64,000 nt of DNA from Sphingomonas faeni (GCF_003053745.1 NZ_QAYE01000007.1:62001-126000), one strand, 5' to 3'; positions 40,533 to 50,208 are shown, numbered from the stretch's first letter. Numbers and translations: made by a program. Notes: generated by a model from the letters alone, not told the origin.

Positions 40533-41792
40533 ATGGCTACCCACGCTGCCGTAGCGGCACCCACCCTCCCCGTCTCGATCGACGACGTCCGCGTCGCGCA
40601 TGACCGGATCCGCGACTCGATCGTCCGCACGCCGACGCTGATCAGCAAGACGCTGAGCAAGATGACCGGCGCGACGGTGTATCTGAAGTTCGAGAACTTG
40701 CAGTTCACCGCGGCGTACAAGGAGCGCGGGGCGCTCAACACGCTGTTGCAGCTGTCGGCCGAAGCGCGCGCGAAGGGCGTCATCGCCGCGTCGGCGGGCA
40801 ATCATGCGCAGGGCCTCGCCTATCATGCCAACCGGCTCGGCATCCCGACCACGATCGTGATGCCGACCAACACGCCGACCGTGAAGGTGATGCAGACCGA
40901 AGGGCACGGCGCCAACGTCGTGTTGCACGGCGAGACGTTCGACGCGGCCTATGCGCACGCGCGTATCCTCGAGGGCGAGTGCGGGTTCACCTTCGTCCAC
41001 CCGTTCGACGATCCGCGCGTCATTGCAGGGCAAGGCACCGTCGCGATCGAGATGCTGGAGGACGTGCCGCAACTCGATACTCTGGTCATCCCGATCGGCG
41101 GCGGTGGGCTGATCTCGGGCATGTCGACGGTCGCGCGCGCATTGAGCCAGCAGACCGGCGGTCACCCGATCGAAGTCGTCGGCGTGCAGGCCGAGCTGTT
41201 CCCGTCGATGTACAACCGGATCAACGGCACCGACATGGCCTGCGCGGGCGATACGCTGGCCGAGGGCATCGCGGTCAAGGAGCCGGGCGCGATCACCTCG
41301 AAGATCGTCGCCGAACTGGTCGATGACATCGTTCTTGTCAGCGAGCGCAGCCTTGAGGAATCGGTCAGCCTGCTGCTGCAGATCGAGAAGACGGTCGTCG
41401 AGGGTGCGGGTGCCGCCGGGCTCGCCGCGCTGCTGTCGCATCCCCAGCGGTTCGCGGGGAAGACCGTCGGGATCGTGCTGTGCGGGGGCAATATCGATAC
41501 GCGGCTGCTCGCCAACGTGCTGTTGCGCGATCTGGCGCGGTCGGGGCGTCTCGCACGGTTGCGAATCCGGTTGCAGGACAAGCCCGGCGCGCTGTTCCAT
41601 GTCGCGCGGATCTTCGACCAGGAACGCGTCAACATCATCGAGATCTATCACCAGCGCGTCTTCACGACGTTGCCGGCGAAGGGCCTGATCACCGACATCG
41701 AATGCGAGCTCCGCGACCGCGCGCATCTCGATCGGCTGGTGGGGGCACTGCGGGCTGGCGGTTACGAGACGTCGACCGTCGAGCTGGCATAA
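40533..41792 (+). CDS. ilvA: Threonine ammonia-lyase with ACT domain
   Basis: The 419-residue PLP enzyme deaminates threonine to 2-oxobutanoate. The PLP lysine lies in FTAAYKERGALNTLL near residue 60, the asparagine loop in SAGNHAQGLAYHA, and the phosphate-binding IGGGGLISGMS near 190. A C-terminal ACT-like domain (from about 330, RIRLQDKPGALFHVARIFDQ) is present, as in the 400-residue type with one regulatory domain. It could serve isoleucine synthesis or threonine catabolism. ATG at 40533 is preferred over an upstream one at 40494. Confidence 0.92.
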   Translation: MATHAAVAAPTLPVSIDDVRVAHDRIRDSIVRTPTLISKTLSKMTGATVYLKFENLQFTAAYKERGALNTLLQLSAEARAKGVIAASAGNHAQGLAYHANRLGIPTTIVMPTNTPTVKVMQTEGHGANVVLHGETFDAAYAHARILEGECGFTFVHPFDDPRVIAGQGTVAIEMLEDVPQLDTLVIPIGGGGLISGMSTVARALSQQTGGHPIEVVGVQAELFPSMYNRINGTDMACAGDTLAEGIAVKEPGAITSKIVAELVDDIVLVSERSLEESVSLLLQIEKTVVEGAGAAGLAALLSHPQRFAGKTVGIVLCGGNIDTRLLANVLLRDLARSGRLARLRIRLQDKPGALFHVARIFDQERVNIIEIYHQRVFTTLPAKGLITDIECELRDRAHLDRLVGALRAGGYETSTVELA

Positions 41793-41919
41793 TCCCATTC
41801 TGATACGGTGATTTACCGCGTTAACCGACATTCGTGGTAAACCGATTGCACGTTTGCGCTGGGCGGCCATATACGAGGCGACGCGGCTGATCGCGCCTGC
41901 CTGAAGGACTTTCCGCTCG

Positions 41920-42696
41920 GTGACTGCGCCCTTTCGTTTTCCGCGCTTCTTCGTCACCAGCCCTGCGCCGTGCCCGTATCTGCCGGATCGTCAGGAGCGC
42001 AAGGTGTTCACCGAGCTGACCGGTCCGCATGCGAACGAGTTGAACGATGCGCTCGGTCGGATCGGGTTTCGTCGCAGCCAGGGCGTGGCGTATCGGCCGT
42101 CTTGCGCGGGGTGCACGGCGTGCGTCTCGGTCCGCGTTGTGACCGACGAGTTCGTGCCCAACGCGACGCAGCGCAAATTGCTGAAGCGGCTCGGCGATAT
42201 CGAGGTGACCGCCTGCAAGGCGTGGGCGACCGACGAGCAGTTCCAGTTGCTGCGCCGTTACCTCGGGGCGCGGCATCCGGGCGGCGGCATGGCGGGGATG
42301 GACGAGGACGACTATGCCGACATGATCGAGCATTCGCCGGTCAATTCGGTGATCGTCGAGTATCGCGAGCCGAGCGTCGACGGCGTTCAGGGCGCGCTGA
42401 TCGGTGCCTGCCTGACCGATCGCCAGGCGGACGGCCTGTCGATGGTATACAGCTTCTTCGCGGCCGACAACGCGGCGCGACCGGGGCTCGGCAACTTCAT
42501 CATCATGGACCATATCCTGCGCGCCCGCGATGCCGGGCTACCGTACGTGTATCTCGGATATTGGGTGAAGGGCTCGCCGCGGATGGAGTACAAGACGCGG
42601 TATCGACCGCTGGAGGTGCTAGGGCCGGCGGGGTGGCGGCGGTTGGAGGATGCTGATTTGGCGACTCAGGCTGCGCGGGTTGCGGTTTTGGTTTGA
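41920..42696 (+). CDS. bpt: Aspartate/glutamate aminoacyl-tRNA-protein transferase
   Basis: The 258-residue protein belongs to the bacterial N-end-rule transferase family (Bpt/arginyltransferase type) that adds a leucine or arginine to proteins starting with Asp or Glu, marking them for ClpSAP. Signatures are [17 protein letters not shown] near the start, a Cys pair in [16 protein letters not shown] and [20 protein letters not shown] near residue 210. The start is GTG at 41920, the only start that retains the conserved N-terminus. Whether Leu or Arg is transferred cannot be settled from sequence alone. Confidence 0.92.
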   Translation: MTAPFRFPRFFVTSPAPCPYLPDRQERKVFTELTGPHANELNDALGRIGFRRSQGVAYRPSCAGCTACVSVRVVTDEFVPNATQRKLLKRLGDIEVTACKAWATDEQFQLLRRYLGARHPGGGMAGMDEDDYADMIEHSPVNSVIVEYREPSVDGVQGALIGACLTDRQADGLSMVYSFFAADNAARPGLGNFIIMDHILRARDAGLPYVYLGYWVKGSPRMEYKTRYRPLEVLGPAGWRRLEDADLATQAARVAVLV

Positions 42697-42740
42697 AGTT
42701 GTAGCTAAAGTAGTTGGATGGCCCGGCGGCCATTCAAAAG

Positions 42741-42848
42741 CCACCACCCCGGCGAAGGCCGGGGCCTAATTGGGAAACGCTGCTAACTAAGTTCTGCGCT
42801 TCGTCACTCCGGCCTTGCCAATTGGGCCCCGGCCTTCGCCGGGGCGGT
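42741..42848. repeat. GC-rich repeat family D, copy 2
   Basis: Ends CCACCCCGGCGAAGGCCGGGG and CCCCGGCCTTCGCCGGGG are inverted; inner words CCTAATTGGGAAACGCTGCTAAC and CCAATTGGG match copies at 27702 and 56725. It lies between the convergent bpt and transglutaminase-like genes next to a family C pair. Confidence 0.82.
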
Positions 42849-42874
42849 AATAGCCCAAACCCGAGCGCTTCTTG

Positions 42875-42925
42875 TTCTCCCGCGAAGGCGGGAGCCCAGT
42901 CTGGATCCCCGCCTTCGCGGGGAAA
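42875..42925. repeat. REP-like inverted pair, family C, copy 4
   Basis: TTCTCCCGCGAAGGCGGGAG and ATCCCCGCCTTCGCGGGGAA with CCCAGTCTGG between. It ends seven bases before the stop of the transglutaminase-like gene. Confidence 0.82.
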
Positions 42926-42931
42926 CACATC

Positions 42932-43741
42932 TCAGTCCTCGCGTTGGACCACCACGTCGACGTCGAGCTCCTCGCCACCCTCGCCCAGTCGCGAGCCCGC
43001 CACCGGCGCCGCTCCCGCTGCATCGAGCGCCATCGCGACTCGGACGTAATGTTCCTCCGGCGACATCCCCGTGCACGGATCGAAGCCGACCCAGCCGAGC
43101 CCGTCGACGAATGCCTCCGCCCAGCCGTGTGGGGTCGGGAGATGCACGACCTCGTGATCGTTGTGATGATAGCCTGACACGTACCGCGCCGGCGCGCCGA
43201 GCGATCGCGCGGCGACAGCGAACATCTGCGCCATGTCGCGCGGCGTGGCGCTATCCATGCGAAACGCCGCGGCGGCGGTCCGGCCGGGTTCGGGACGTCC
43301 GGCGTCGAATGCAAACCGCTTATGGAACGCTCGGTTCAAACGATGCAACGCGCCGATCCGATCGCGGGCGCCCTCGGCGGCATTGACCGCGAATTTGGCG
43401 ATTGCTGTATCGAGGACGGTCGCCTCGGTGGACCGGAGGAACAGCGCGGGTGGGAGCGTCTCGTGCACGCCGTGCAGGACGCCGTCGGAATGGCTGGTCA
43501 GCACCTCGCCTTTCACGGTGATTTCGATACCGTCGACCGGCCCTTCGGCATACAACATCGTCACCGCGTTGCCGAAACCGTCTCGACCGGGTCGCAGCCG
43601 CGCGTCGCAATCGACGTCGATCCGCCACGACGCTACCGTCTGGTCGTGCGTGTTCTCGGGTGTGAGGCGGAGCATCTGCACCAGGCGACCCTGCGGCTGC
43701 GCGAAGCGGTAGATCGTGTGATGGTCGATCGACAACCGCAT
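42932..43741 (-). CDS. Transglutaminase-like protein lacking the catalytic cysteine
   Basis: The 269-residue product has the two-part architecture of bacterial transglutaminase-like proteins: an N-terminal beta-rich domain (about 1-105) and a papain-like core (about 130-225). The His and Asp of the catalytic triad are in place (PHGWAEAFVDG at about 205, WVGFDPCTG at about 221), and LGAPARYVSGYHHN is typical. The canonical G-V-C-[QR]-D segment reads ATPRD, so proline (about residue 167) replaces the nucleophile. It overlaps the alpha-E gene (TGATG). It is probably a non-catalytic or binding partner in the ATP-grasp/alpha-E module. Confidence 0.88.
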   Translation of the reverse strand: MRLSIDHHTIYRFAQPQGRLVQMLRLTPENTHDQTVASWRIDVDCDARLRPGRDGFGNAVTMLYAEGPVDGIEITVKGEVLTSHSDGVLHGVHETLPPALFLRSTEATVLDTAIAKFAVNAAEGARDRIGALHRLNRAFHKRFAFDAGRPEPGRTAAAAFRMDSATPRDMAQMFAVAARSLGAPARYVSGYHHNDHEVVHLPTPHGWAEAFVDGLGWVGFDPCTGMSPEEHYVRVAMALDAAGAAPVAGSRLGEGGEELDVDVVVQRED

Positions 43742-44676
43742 CAGAGGAACTTGAACTGACGGCCGATCGCGCCGTGCAGCAGCGCGTTCTCGGCAATGAA
43801 CGCCTGCAGATACTGGTGCAGCCCGGAGGCGATGACCTCGCCCGATCGCGTTTTCGCCATCCGCGACGCACGCATCCGAGCCATCCGGTCGGCCTCGCCG
43901 TGGTTGCCCGTCCGCTTGGCGAGCAGGTTGAGCACGTCGACGGTCTCCTCAACCGACGCGGCCAGACTGCGTGGTAGTTCGGACCGGGCAAGGAGTAGGT
44001 CGATGACATCGGCGGGACGAAGCCCGTCATTGTAGAGCCAGCGATAGGCCGTAACGGCGGACACGGTCTGGAGGATCGTCGTCCACTGGTCACGGTCGAT
44101 AGCGCCGCCGAGCCGTTCGCCCTCGGGCAGCAGGATGTGGTATTTGACGTCGAGCAGACGCGCGGTGTTGTCTGCGCGCTCGACCGCCTGGCCGAGCCGG
44201 ATGAACCAGGTCGTCTGGTTGCGGAGCATGCGGTGGACCGCGCCCTCGAAGCCGCGAGTCTCGTTCTTGACCGCCTCTACGAGGTTCAGCTGCGAGGTCG
44301 TGCTGCCCGGCGTCGCGCGGTTCTCGAACAGCAGCCATGCGCGGTTGATCGCGGTCCACGCCTCGCGGGTCAGCGCTGTGCGGACCGCTTTGGCATTGTT
44401 GCGCGCCATGTCGAGGCAGCGGACGATCGATCCCGGATGGCTCGAATCGAGCGTCAGGAAGCGCACGACGTCGCGCTGGCCGATCTCGACGCCGGTCGCG
44501 GCGAAGGCTTCGTCGGTTTCGGTCACGGCGAGCGCAGACGCCCAGGCGGCATCGCCCGAAGGTTGCGACGAGAGCACGTCGAGGCGAACGGTGGCCTCGA
44601 CGAGCCGGGCGATGAAGTCGGCGCGCTCGAAATAGCGGCCGAGCCAGTAGAGCGAGGATGCGGTGCGCGACAGCAT
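43741..44676 (-). CDS. Alpha-E domain (DUF403) protein
   Basis: The 311-residue all-helical protein begins MLSRTASSLYWLGRYFERADF, the hallmark of the alpha-E family, and contains RLGQAVERADNTARLLDVKYH near residue 165 and ASRMAKTRSGEVIASGLHQYL near 270. Its function is unknown, but it always travels with circularly permuted ATP-grasp proteins and often with transglutaminases. Start ATG 44676 overlaps the ATP-grasp stop (TGATG). Confidence 0.93.
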   Translation of the reverse strand: MLSRTASSLYWLGRYFERADFIARLVEATVRLDVLSSQPSGDAAWASALAVTETDEAFAATGVEIGQRDVVRFLTLDSSHPGSIVRCLDMARNNAKAVRTALTREAWTAINRAWLLFENRATPGSTTSQLNLVEAVKNETRGFEGAVHRMLRNQTTWFIRLGQAVERADNTARLLDVKYHILLPEGERLGGAIDRDQWTTILQTVSAVTAYRWLYNDGLRPADVIDLLLARSELPRSLAASVEETVDVLNLLAKRTGNHGEADRMARMRASRMAKTRSGEVIASGLHQYLQAFIAENALLHGAIGRQFKFL

Positions 44677-46196
44677 CAGGCGGTCCCGCCCGACGTCTGT
44701 GCACCGAGAGTCTGCGTCATGCCGCCCATCGTCTGAGCCATCCCGCCGGCGTTCATCCGCTGTGACTGGTCGGCCATGAGCACGAAGCTGTCCTTGGTGC
44801 CGCCGCCCTGGCTGGAATTGACCACCAGCGATCCCTCCTTGAGCGCGACGCGGGTGAGGCCACCGGGTACGACCTGGACTCCTTTTGCACCGCTCAGGAC
44901 GAACGGGCGGAAGTCGACATGGCGGGGGCTGAGCCCGCCTTGTGCCATCGTCGGGACGGTGGAGAGGGCTAGCGTGGGCTGCGCTATGTAGCGATGGGGT
45001 TCGGCGATGAGCGCGGCGCGGAAATCCTCGATCTCCTGCTTCGAGGCGGTGGGGCCGACGAGCATGCCGTAGCCGCCTGAGCCGTCGACCAGCTTGACGA
45101 CGACGTCTTCGAGATTGTCGAGGACGAACTTGAGCGCCTGCGGTTCGCGGCAGCGCCACGTTTCGACGTTACGCAGCTTGCACTCGCCGCCCGAGTAGAA
45201 CTTCACGATGTCGGGCATGTAGCTGTAGATCGCCTTGTCGTCGGCGATGCCGTTGCCCGGCGCATTCATGATTGCGACGTTGCCGGCGGCGTAGGCTGCG
45301 ATCAGCCCGGGGACGCCGAGCGCGGAATCGGGACGGAACACCAGCGGGTCAAGATAATCATCATCGATCCGGCGATAGATCACGTCGACTTTCACCCGCC
45401 CCGCGATCGTCCGCATCCAGACGATGTCGTCGTCCACGACAAGATCGGCGGCTTCGACAAGTTCGATTCCCATCGAGTCCGCGAGGAAGCTGTGCTCGTA
45501 ATAGGCGGAGTTGTAGTGGCCAGGGGTCAGCAGCACGCAGGTCGGGTTCGAGCCCGTGCCGTGCGGCGCGACCGACTTCATCGTCTCGAGCAGCAAATCG
45601 GGATAGCTGTCGACGGCCGCGACGCGGAACTCGCGGAACAGTTCGGGGCAGAGACGGAGCATCGCCTCGCGGTTTTCGAGCATGTAGCTGACGCCGGACG
45701 GCGTGCGCGCGTTGTCCTCGAGGACAAAGAAGTCGTCGGGGCCGGTGCGGACGAGATCGATGCCGCAGATGTGCGCCCATACGCCGTGGGGAGGACGGAT
45801 ACCGGCGATCTCGGGACGGAACTGCGCGTTCCCGAGCACGAGGTCTTCGGGAAGGATGCCCTCCTTCAGGATACGACGCTCGCCGTAGATATCGTCGAGG
45901 AACGCGTTGATCGCCTCGACGCGCTGAACGAGGCCTTCGGAGAGCCGCGTCCATTCGTCGTGGAGGAACACGCGCGGGACGATGTCGAACGGGATGATAC
46001 GCTCGGCCGCTTCATTCTCGCCGTAGACCGCGAAGGTGATGCCGAGCTGCCGGAACGTCGTCTCGGCAGCTTCCTGCCGGCGTCGCAGCTCGGCGTCGGG
46101 CGTATCCTCGATCCACTTGCCGAGAGCCGCCAGTTCGGGCCGGGCGGTCGTGTCGCCCGGTGTGCCCATGATCTCGTCGAACGCTTGTTTCCCCAT
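44676..46196 (-). CDS. Circularly permuted ATP-grasp protein
   Basis: The 506-residue protein belongs to the circularly permuted type 2 ATP-grasp group. Recognisable segments are ITFAVYGENEAAERIIPFD near residue 60, EDNARTPSGVSYMLENREAM near 165, VLLTPGHYNSAYYEHSFLA near 225, and DGSGGYGMLVGPTAS near 380. Comparative genomics predicts a peptide- or amide-bond-forming ligase. The ATG at 46196 gives MGKQAFDEIMG, as in related proteins; the open frame upstream includes a repeat. The Met/Gly-rich C-terminus after about residue 480 is low-complexity. First gene of the three-gene module. Confidence 0.92.
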   Translation of the reverse strand: MGKQAFDEIMGTPGDTTARPELAALGKWIEDTPDAELRRRQEAAETTFRQLGITFAVYGENEAAERIIPFDIVPRVFLHDEWTRLSEGLVQRVEAINAFLDDIYGERRILKEGILPEDLVLGNAQFRPEIAGIRPPHGVWAHICGIDLVRTGPDDFFVLEDNARTPSGVSYMLENREAMLRLCPELFREFRVAAVDSYPDLLLETMKSVAPHGTGSNPTCVLLTPGHYNSAYYEHSFLADSMGIELVEAADLVVDDDIVWMRTIAGRVKVDVIYRRIDDDYLDPLVFRPDSALGVPGLIAAYAAGNVAIMNAPGNGIADDKAIYSYMPDIVKFYSGGECKLRNVETWRCREPQALKFVLDNLEDVVVKLVDGSGGYGMLVGPTASKQEIEDFRAALIAEPHRYIAQPTLALSTVPTMAQGGLSPRHVDFRPFVLSGAKGVQVVPGGLTRVALKEGSLVVNSSQGGGTKDSFVLMADQSQRMNAGGMAQTMGGMTQTLGAQTSGGTA

Positions 46197-46280
46197 CGAA
46201 ACGGTCAATTCCCCATCAAGCGTTGCGGTTCCATGCTGCAACGCATCGCTGCGCTGCACAAGGTCTGAATGTGTATTTGC

Positions 46281-46384
46281 TCCCCTCCCTGGAAGGGAGG
46301 GGCTGGGGGTGGGTCGGCTTGGGGCAGGTGCTGGGCCAGCCAATGGGCCTACCCACCCCTAACCCCTCCCTTTCAGGGAGGGGA
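46281..46384. repeat. GC-rich repeat family B, copy 2
   Basis: TCCCCTCCCTGGAAGGGAGGGG and AACCCCTCCCTTTCAGGGAGGGG are inverted, with GGGGGTGGGT and ACCCACCCC inside. The element is the same as the one in the amidohydrolase leader. It separates the dsbD-like gene from the ATP-grasp gene and ends just before the dsbD-like stop. Confidence 0.85.
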
Positions 46385-46390
46385 ATCCTT

Positions 46391-48439
46391 TTAGGCTCCC
46401 AAGCCTTCCAGTAGGCCGGGGGTCAGAACCTGTGGGAGGACCGTGGGCTCGGCGGCACCCGGTGCGTAGTATAGGTACAGCGGCACGCCGGCGCGGTTGT
46501 GAGCTTGGATGAAGCGGCCCATTACCGGGTCGCCGTCGGTCCAGTCGCCGATGAGCGTAGCCACCTTATGCTTGGCAAAGGCATCGCGGACGCCGGCGGT
46601 GTCGATCGCTGCCTTCTCGTTCACCTTGCACGTCAGGCACCAGTCGGCCGTGAAGTAGACGAACACCGGGCGTTTTTCGGCGCGCAGCGAAGCGAGCTTG
46701 GCCTCGGTGAACGCCTCGTCGCCCGCGGTCGCAGTCTTGGCGGCGGCCGGCGGCGCGCGCGAGATCAACACCGCGCTGCCCACGAACACGACGAGCAGCA
46801 GGATCTGCGCCACCATGCCGAACGACTTGCCCTTGCGCTGGCGAGATCCGCCGACCCACAGCACCGCGCCGACCGCCAGCACCGCGACCAGCGCCAACGT
46901 CAACGCGTCCACGCCGGTCTGGCGCCCGAGCACCCAGCCGAGCGCGATTGCGGTCAGGAACATCGGCACCGACAGGATATGACGGAACGTCTCCATCCAT
47001 GCGCCGGGCTTCGGCAACCACCGCCGCCACGACGGGATGAACCCGATCGCGAGAAACGGAAGCGACAGCCCAATCCCGAGCCCGCCGAAGACAGCAAGCG
47101 CCGCCGGCCAAGGCAGCACCAGTGCCGCGCCGAGTGCTGCGCCCATGAACGGCCCGGTGCACGGCGTTGCGATGAACGCGGCGAGTGCGCCCGTCGCGAA
47201 CGCGCCGCTCGCGCCACTCTCGCCGGCAAAGCGCGGGGTCGGGACTTCGAACAGCCCGGCGAGGTTGAACGCGATCGCGGTGCTCAGCAACAGCAGCGCG
47301 ACGATCGCGCCGGGATGCTGCAACTGGAACGCCCAGCCGACTGCGGAACCGCCTGCGCGCAAGGCCAGGATCGCGCCGCCGAGGCCGAGGCAGACCAGCA
47401 CGACGCCCGCGGTGTAGGCCAAGGCTTCCCCCCGCGCGTCCTTCTCGCTGGCGCCACCGCGCGCGAGGCTCAGCGCCTTCAGGCTGAGGATCGGGAAGAC
47501 GCACGGCATGATGTTGAGAATCAGCCCACCGAGCACTGCGCCGGCGAATGCAATCAGCGCCGTCAGCCAGAGGCTCTCGCCGTTCGCGCTAGTCGCGTCG
47601 CCGCCGGCCGCTTCGGCCACCGCGCCGGGCGTCGCCTTGACGCCGAGCCCCTGCCCGTCGCCGATCCGCAGCACGCCCTCGATCGGTCCGCCAGCCTTGG
47701 CGTTCGCCGCGACCTTGGTGCTGATCGTCAGTCGGTCGCCGCCGCGGGCGACCGTCTGCGCCGCGCCATTCTCGATCGCGCCGGTGGTGACCGGGAAGAA
47801 ATACGCCTTGTCGATCTTCGCGCCTGCCGGGAACGGCACCGCGATCCGCATCGTCCCGTTGCTCGCCGCGTAGGTCGCGCCGGCATCGAGCAGCTTGGGG
47901 ATCGCCTGACGCCAGCCGGCGAACGCGGCGGCCTGCGATGGCGCGCCGTCGCCGATCGTGAGATCGAGCGACAGCGCCTTCTCTTCGGGCACGCAGATCG
48001 TCGCGGAGCAGACGAGGTAGCTCGTCTTCAGGCGGATCGGGAATTTCGACCCCGCCGCCAGCCCCGCCGGAACCTGGATCGTCACGAGCGGCGCATAGGG
48101 CGCCTCGTAGACATAGTTCATCAGGCCCGCGATCAGCAGCGTCGTCGGCACTGGCCATTCGGGCTCGCCCGCCTTCGCGCCCGTCGGCAAGGTCCAGTCG
48201 AACGTCGCCGGAAAGCCCGCATCGCCGGGGTTGCGCCAATAGCCGTGCCAGCCGGTCTCGGGCGTCGTCGCGAGCGCGATCGTCAGCGGCGCGCCGGCTT
48301 TGGGGTGATCGCTTTCGGCGACCAGCTTCATCATCAGATGCTGGCTGGAGCCGTTCAGCGATTCCGCAAGCACGGGCGCACTCGCCAGCCCGCAGACGGC
48401 CAGCAAGACCGTCATGAGGACGCAACGTAATCCGCGCAT
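46391..48439 (-). CDS. dsbD: Protein-disulfide reductase DsbD family
   Basis: The 682-residue protein moves electrons from cytoplasmic thioredoxin to the periplasm. It has a signal peptide (ending VLAESL), an N-terminal beta domain (about 30-280), a central eight-helix module with NIMPCVFPILSLKALSL near 310 and IATPCTGPFMGAALG near 435 bearing the membrane cysteines, and a C-terminal thioredoxin domain with ADWCLTCKVNEKA. The N-terminal domain resembles the ScsB type more than classical DsbD. The ATG at 48439 (MRGLRCVLM) follows AAGG; ATGs at 48445 and 48460 are alternatives. Confidence 0.9.
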   Translation of the reverse strand: MRGLRCVLMTVLLAVCGLASAPVLAESLNGSSQHLMMKLVAESDHPKAGAPLTIALATTPETGWHGYWRNPGDAGFPATFDWTLPTGAKAGEPEWPVPTTLLIAGLMNYVYEAPYAPLVTIQVPAGLAAGSKFPIRLKTSYLVCSATICVPEEKALSLDLTIGDGAPSQAAAFAGWRQAIPKLLDAGATYAASNGTMRIAVPFPAGAKIDKAYFFPVTTGAIENGAAQTVARGGDRLTISTKVAANAKAGGPIEGVLRIGDGQGLGVKATPGAVAEAAGGDATSANGESLWLTALIAFAGAVLGGLILNIMPCVFPILSLKALSLARGGASEKDARGEALAYTAGVVLVCLGLGGAILALRAGGSAVGWAFQLQHPGAIVALLLLSTAIAFNLAGLFEVPTPRFAGESGASGAFATGALAAFIATPCTGPFMGAALGAALVLPWPAALAVFGGLGIGLSLPFLAIGFIPSWRRWLPKPGAWMETFRHILSVPMFLTAIALGWVLGRQTGVDALTLALVAVLAVGAVLWVGGSRQRKGKSFGMVAQILLLVVFVGSAVLISRAPPAAAKTATAGDEAFTEAKLASLRAEKRPVFVYFTADWCLTCKVNEKAAIDTAGVRDAFAKHKVATLIGDWTDGDPVMGRFIQAHNRAGVPLYLYYAPGAAEPTVLPQVLTPGLLEGLGA

Positions 48440-48547
48440 GGCCATCCTTGTTTCGTTCATCGCGCAAAGCCATAGCGGTGACGATCTCGTATTGCACTTC
48501 AAAGCGACGGCCCCGTTTGATGGTCGTTGTTGGCTAAAGGACTGTTC

Positions 48548-50188
48548 GTGAAAGCACTTATCGCCGCGCTCCTGCTGACTTCGGCCGCTTCGGTCTCTGC
48601 CCAGACCTCACCGACACCCGCGCCACCTGCACCGGCGACTCCGACGACCCCGCCAAAACTGATCGTCGCGATCTCGGTCGACCAGTTCGCCGCCGACCTG
48701 TTCCAGCAATATCGCAACCATTATACCGGCGGCTTCACCCGACTGCTGAACGGCGCGGTGTTTCCGAGCGGGTATCAGAGCCACGCCGCGACCGAGACGT
48801 GCCCTGGCCACTCGACGATCCTGACCGGCATGCGGCCTGCGCATACCGGCATCATCGCCAACAACTGGATCGACCAGCGCGCCGGACGGCCCGACAAGGT
48901 CGTCTACTGCTCGGAGGACGAGCGCGTCACTGGCAGCACGCACGACAGCTATACCGTGTCGGACATGCACCTGAAGGTGCCGACGCTCGGCGAGATGATG
49001 AAGGCGCGCGATCCGCGGACACGCTCGGTGTCGGTCGCGGGGAAGGATCGCGCGGCGGTGATGATGGGCGGCCACAAGGTCGACGAGCTATGGTGGTGGG
49101 ACGGCAAGACCTATGTCTCCTATGCCGGTCGCGCGGTGCCGCCCGCGGTCCAGCGCACGCGCGATGCGGTCGCCGCGCTGATCGCCAGGCCACAGGCGGC
49201 GCTGCCGCTGCCCGGCTATTGCGCGGGCGTGAACCATCCGATCGTGATCGCGGGCAAGACCTATGGCCAGGGGCGCTTCGAGCGCGACGCGGGCGACGCG
49301 AAGGGGTTCCGCGTTTCGCCAGCCTCCGACGCTGCGGTGTTCGCGATGGCGGCGGCGCTTGTGCAGGACATGAAGCTCGGCAAGGGTCCGCAGACTGACA
49401 TCATCGATATCGGCGCGTCGGCGACCGATTATGTCGGCCATACCTACGGGACGCAGGGCTCGGAGATGTGCATCCAGATGGCGCAGCTCGACAAGACGCT
49501 CGGTGATTTCTTCGCGGTGATGGATGAGACCGGCGTCGATTACGAGGTCGTGCTGACCGCGGATCACGGCGCGCACGACGCAACCGAGCGCCAGCAGCAG
49601 CGGGCGATGCCGATGGAGGCGCACATGGACGAGAACGTCCTCGCCAAGCAGGTCGGCACCGCGATCGCAAAGGACATGGGGCTGCCGGGTAGTGTGCTAC
49701 TCGGGACCGAGGGCGACGTTTATATCGACGACACGCTGCCGGCGAAGACGCAGGCGAAGGTGCTTGCGGAGGCGCTGCGTCGCTATCGCGCGATGCCGCA
49801 GATCGCGGGTGCGTACTCGGCCGCCGAAATAATGGCGACACCGATGGCGAAGTCGCCGCCCGAGACATGGACGCTGATCGAGCGGGCGCGGGCGTCGTTC
49901 TATCCGGAGCGGTCGGGGCAGATGGTGGTGCTGCTCAAGCCGCGCGTGACGACGATCGTGTCGCCGGCGGGCGGCTATGTCGAAACGCACGGGTCGCCGT
50001 GGGATTACGACCGCCGCGTGCCGATCCTGTTCTGGCGCAAGGGCATGACCGGGTTCGAACAGCCGCTTTCGGTCGAGACGGTGGATATCGTGCCGACCTT
50101 GGCGGCGACGATCGGGTTGCCGGTCAGTGGGTTGGATGGGCGGTGCCTGGATCTCGATCCGAGTGCTGCGACCACCTGCGGCAACTAA
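48548..50188 (+). CDS. PhoK-like alkaline phosphatase (threonine-type)
   Basis: This 546-residue secreted phosphatase starts with a signal peptide (cleavage near VSAQ) and a short Pro/Thr linker. It matches the PafA/PhoK group that uses a threonine nucleophile: ISVDQF (first Asp), ATETCPGHST with Thr about 84, GASATDYVGHTYG (Asp, His), TADHGAHD (Asp, His) and VETHGSPWDYD (His), giving the two-zinc site. PhoK of Sphingomonas is the closest named protein I know. The GTG at 48548 is preferred because AAAGGA lies six bases upstream; the frame extends to a TTG at 48527. No pho genes are adjacent. Confidence 0.9.
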   Translation: MKALIAALLLTSAASVSAQTSPTPAPPAPATPTTPPKLIVAISVDQFAADLFQQYRNHYTGGFTRLLNGAVFPSGYQSHAATETCPGHSTILTGMRPAHTGIIANNWIDQRAGRPDKVVYCSEDERVTGSTHDSYTVSDMHLKVPTLGEMMKARDPRTRSVSVAGKDRAAVMMGGHKVDELWWWDGKTYVSYAGRAVPPAVQRTRDAVAALIARPQAALPLPGYCAGVNHPIVIAGKTYGQGRFERDAGDAKGFRVSPASDAAVFAMAAALVQDMKLGKGPQTDIIDIGASATDYVGHTYGTQGSEMCIQMAQLDKTLGDFFAVMDETGVDYEVVLTADHGAHDATERQQQRAMPMEAHMDENVLAKQVGTAIAKDMGLPGSVLLGTEGDVYIDDTLPAKTQAKVLAEALRRYRAMPQIAGAYSAAEIMATPMAKSPPETWTLIERARASFYPERSGQMVVLLKPRVTTIVSPAGGYVETHGSPWDYDRRVPILFWRKGMTGFEQPLSVETVDIVPTLAATIGLPVSGLDGRCLDLDPSAATTCGN

Positions 50189-50208
50189 GCGCCGCGCCTC
50201 TCTCAAAA

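Noticed and set aside
46499..48430. 640-codon plus-strand open frame opposite the dsbD-like gene
   Set aside because: Composition is Arg/Gln/Asp-rich antisense translation; the minus-strand protein has intact DsbD motifs.
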